Assembly (NCBI GenBank): GCA_030596225.1
Contig: JAUVKO010000022.1
Coordinates: forward strand, 1 to 14,715
DNA from: Fidelibacterota bacterium
GTDB taxonomy: Bacteria > Fidelibacterota > UBA8477 > JABMPR01
Direction: 5' to 3'
Length of the DNA: 14,715 nt
Shown in pieces: positions 14,110 to 14,715 of the stretch; the first letter of the stretch is position 1; each line of letters starts with the position of its first letter. The notes beneath the pieces were generated by a model that did not search any database, was not told the DNA's origin, and worked only from the letters and a program-made list of their open reading frames with translations. Both the position numbers and the translations under genes were made by a program.

Positions 14110-14553
14110 ATGATGAAAAGCCTAAAAACAGCCCTGATCCAATTTGTCTTAGACAAGCCACTCCGTTTCAGGGTAATTCTGTTCCTGGGTGGTGTTCTGG
14201 TTGCTGCAGTGCACCCCTGGTTTGGGACTGAAAAGACAGCAACACTGTCACAGGCAGGAATGGCACTGTTGTTGGGCTTCTCCACTTTGGTCTATGCTTT
14301 TATGCTGACCCTATATCGTATCATGCAAAAACTTTTCAGGTGGGGGCGAGCACTTCCAGACCATATCCGTAATTATGATGAACGAGAACTGGTGAAAATT
14401 TTGGGGCTATTTTGGTTCCTGCCTTTTGGTGGGATTTTGCACCTCATGGCGTTATTCTCTATCGCAGATGAGAGAAATTTTGGAGCCATTCTGATTATTC
14501 AAGGGCTTGCCTTTGCTATGGGAGCTCGATTGTCACAAGTCGTTAAAAAATGA
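14110..14553 (+). CDS. Small integral membrane protein of unknown function
   Basis: This is the only plus-strand gene. I place the start at the paired ATGs at 14110/14113 (MMKSLKTALIQF), giving 147 residues. The frame is open back to an ATG at 13990, but those 40 extra residues look like translated intergenic DNA and have no ribosome site; the chosen start also lacks a clear one. Four hydrophobic segments are visible: FRVILFLGGVLVAAV, MALLLGFSTLVYAFMLTLY, ILGLFWFLPFGGILHLMALF and AILIIQGLAFAMGA. A charged cytoplasm-like loop RWGRALPDHIRNYDEREL separates helices two and three. I do not recognise the family. The base composition matches the neighbours, and nothing indicates recent transfer. Being divergent from dnaN across a dyad, it might share regulation with the replication cluster, but this is only a guess. 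Confidence 0.65.
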   Translation: MMKSLKTALIQFVLDKPLRFRVILFLGGVLVAAVHPWFGTEKTATLSQAGMALLLGFSTLVYAFMLTLYRIMQKLFRWGRALPDHIRNYDERELVKILGLFWFLPFGGILHLMALFSIADERNFGAILIIQGLAFAMGARLSQVVKK

Positions 14554-14593
14554 TGATTTAATATTCAGCTATTTCGGTGTTAAACATGTAATC

Positions 14594-14711
14594 ATCAGAA
14601 GTTCCCCCGAAACCTGAGTTAAAAAGGTTGTAAAGTATTGGTGAGTAAAGGCTTGCAGGATTCTGCAAGTGGCGGAGCCTGTTTTTGTTAAAAAACGGGG
14701 GTAGTTCTGAT
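14594..14711. repeat. 118-bp element bounded by 16-bp inverted repeats, with inner hairpins
   Basis: ATCAGAAGTTCCCCCG (14594-14609) and CGGGGGTAGTTCTGAT (14696-14711) are inverted repeats with two mismatches. Inside, CTTGCAG (14652-14658) and CTGCAAG (14663-14669) form a perfect stem with loop GATT. AGG before it and CCT after it (14678-14680) can close an outer helix, followed by GTTTTTGTT. AACC/GGTT near 14611-14629 adds a small stem. On the plus strand the inner hairpin plus U-rich run could end transcription of the membrane-protein gene ~95 bases upstream. As a whole it may be a MITE, the end of an insertion sequence, or a structured RNA; the window stops four bases after it. Confidence 0.5.
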
Positions 14712-14715
14712 TGCC

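Overview
The window carries a bacterial replication, topology and division locus read leftward on the minus strand, followed by an envelope-protein locus, also on the minus strand. One membrane-protein gene at the right edge points the other way. The standard genetic code fits every gene, and TTG is used as a start for at least gyrA and the gene after divIVA. By eye the sequence is moderately AT-rich. Lipoproteins with signal-peptidase II sites and CpoB-like TPR proteins point to a two-membrane cell. DciA, DivIVA and a sigma70-type TTGACA promoter occur alongside them. My best guess, held weakly, is an uncultured member of the FCB superphylum (Marinimicrobia- or Calditrichota-like); only a marker-gene tree could settle it.

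Layout from right to left, in the direction of transcription. A structured 118-bp inverted-repeat element lies at the right edge (14594-14711). Next to it is a small four-helix membrane protein on the plus strand (14110-14553). It is divergent from dnaN across an intergenic region that contains a dyad (13905-13926). The core cluster follows: dnaN, recF, dciA (DUF721), gyrB, gyrA, yggS, divIVA, a shortened purine-nucleoside-phosphorylase-like gene, and ssb. Most junctions are overlaps or gaps of a few bases. The larger gaps are dnaN-recF, gyrB-gyrA (which holds a 51-bp hairpin repeat) and the gap before ssb. dnaA is not beside dnaN.

Beyond ssb there is a perfect 11-bp hairpin repeat, a zinc-ribbon class I methyltransferase, a second hairpin repeat, and then a broken Nudix hydrolase gene. 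The break is a 165-bp near-perfectly centred foldback element (3196-3360) that looks like a MITE. It sits exactly between the recognisable N-terminal and C-terminal parts of the Nudix protein, and the core of the Nudix box is missing. An intrinsic terminator (2841-2862) closes this unit.

A strong promoter (2708-2736) then starts an envelope operon: a lipoprotein with a possible FxLYD domain, a lipoprotein with coiled coil and CpoB-like TPRs, and an exported coiled-coil/TPR protein that runs off the left edge. The last two look like diverged tandem duplicates.

The replication genes work together as clamp (DnaN), gap repair (RecF), helicase loading (DciA), supercoiling (GyrA/GyrB) and ssDNA protection (SSB). 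YggS and DivIVA add the PLP-homeostasis/division-site pair often seen together. The most unusual items are the PNP-like protein, which keeps family signatures but has lost the catalytic ones, and the foldback element in the Nudix gene.
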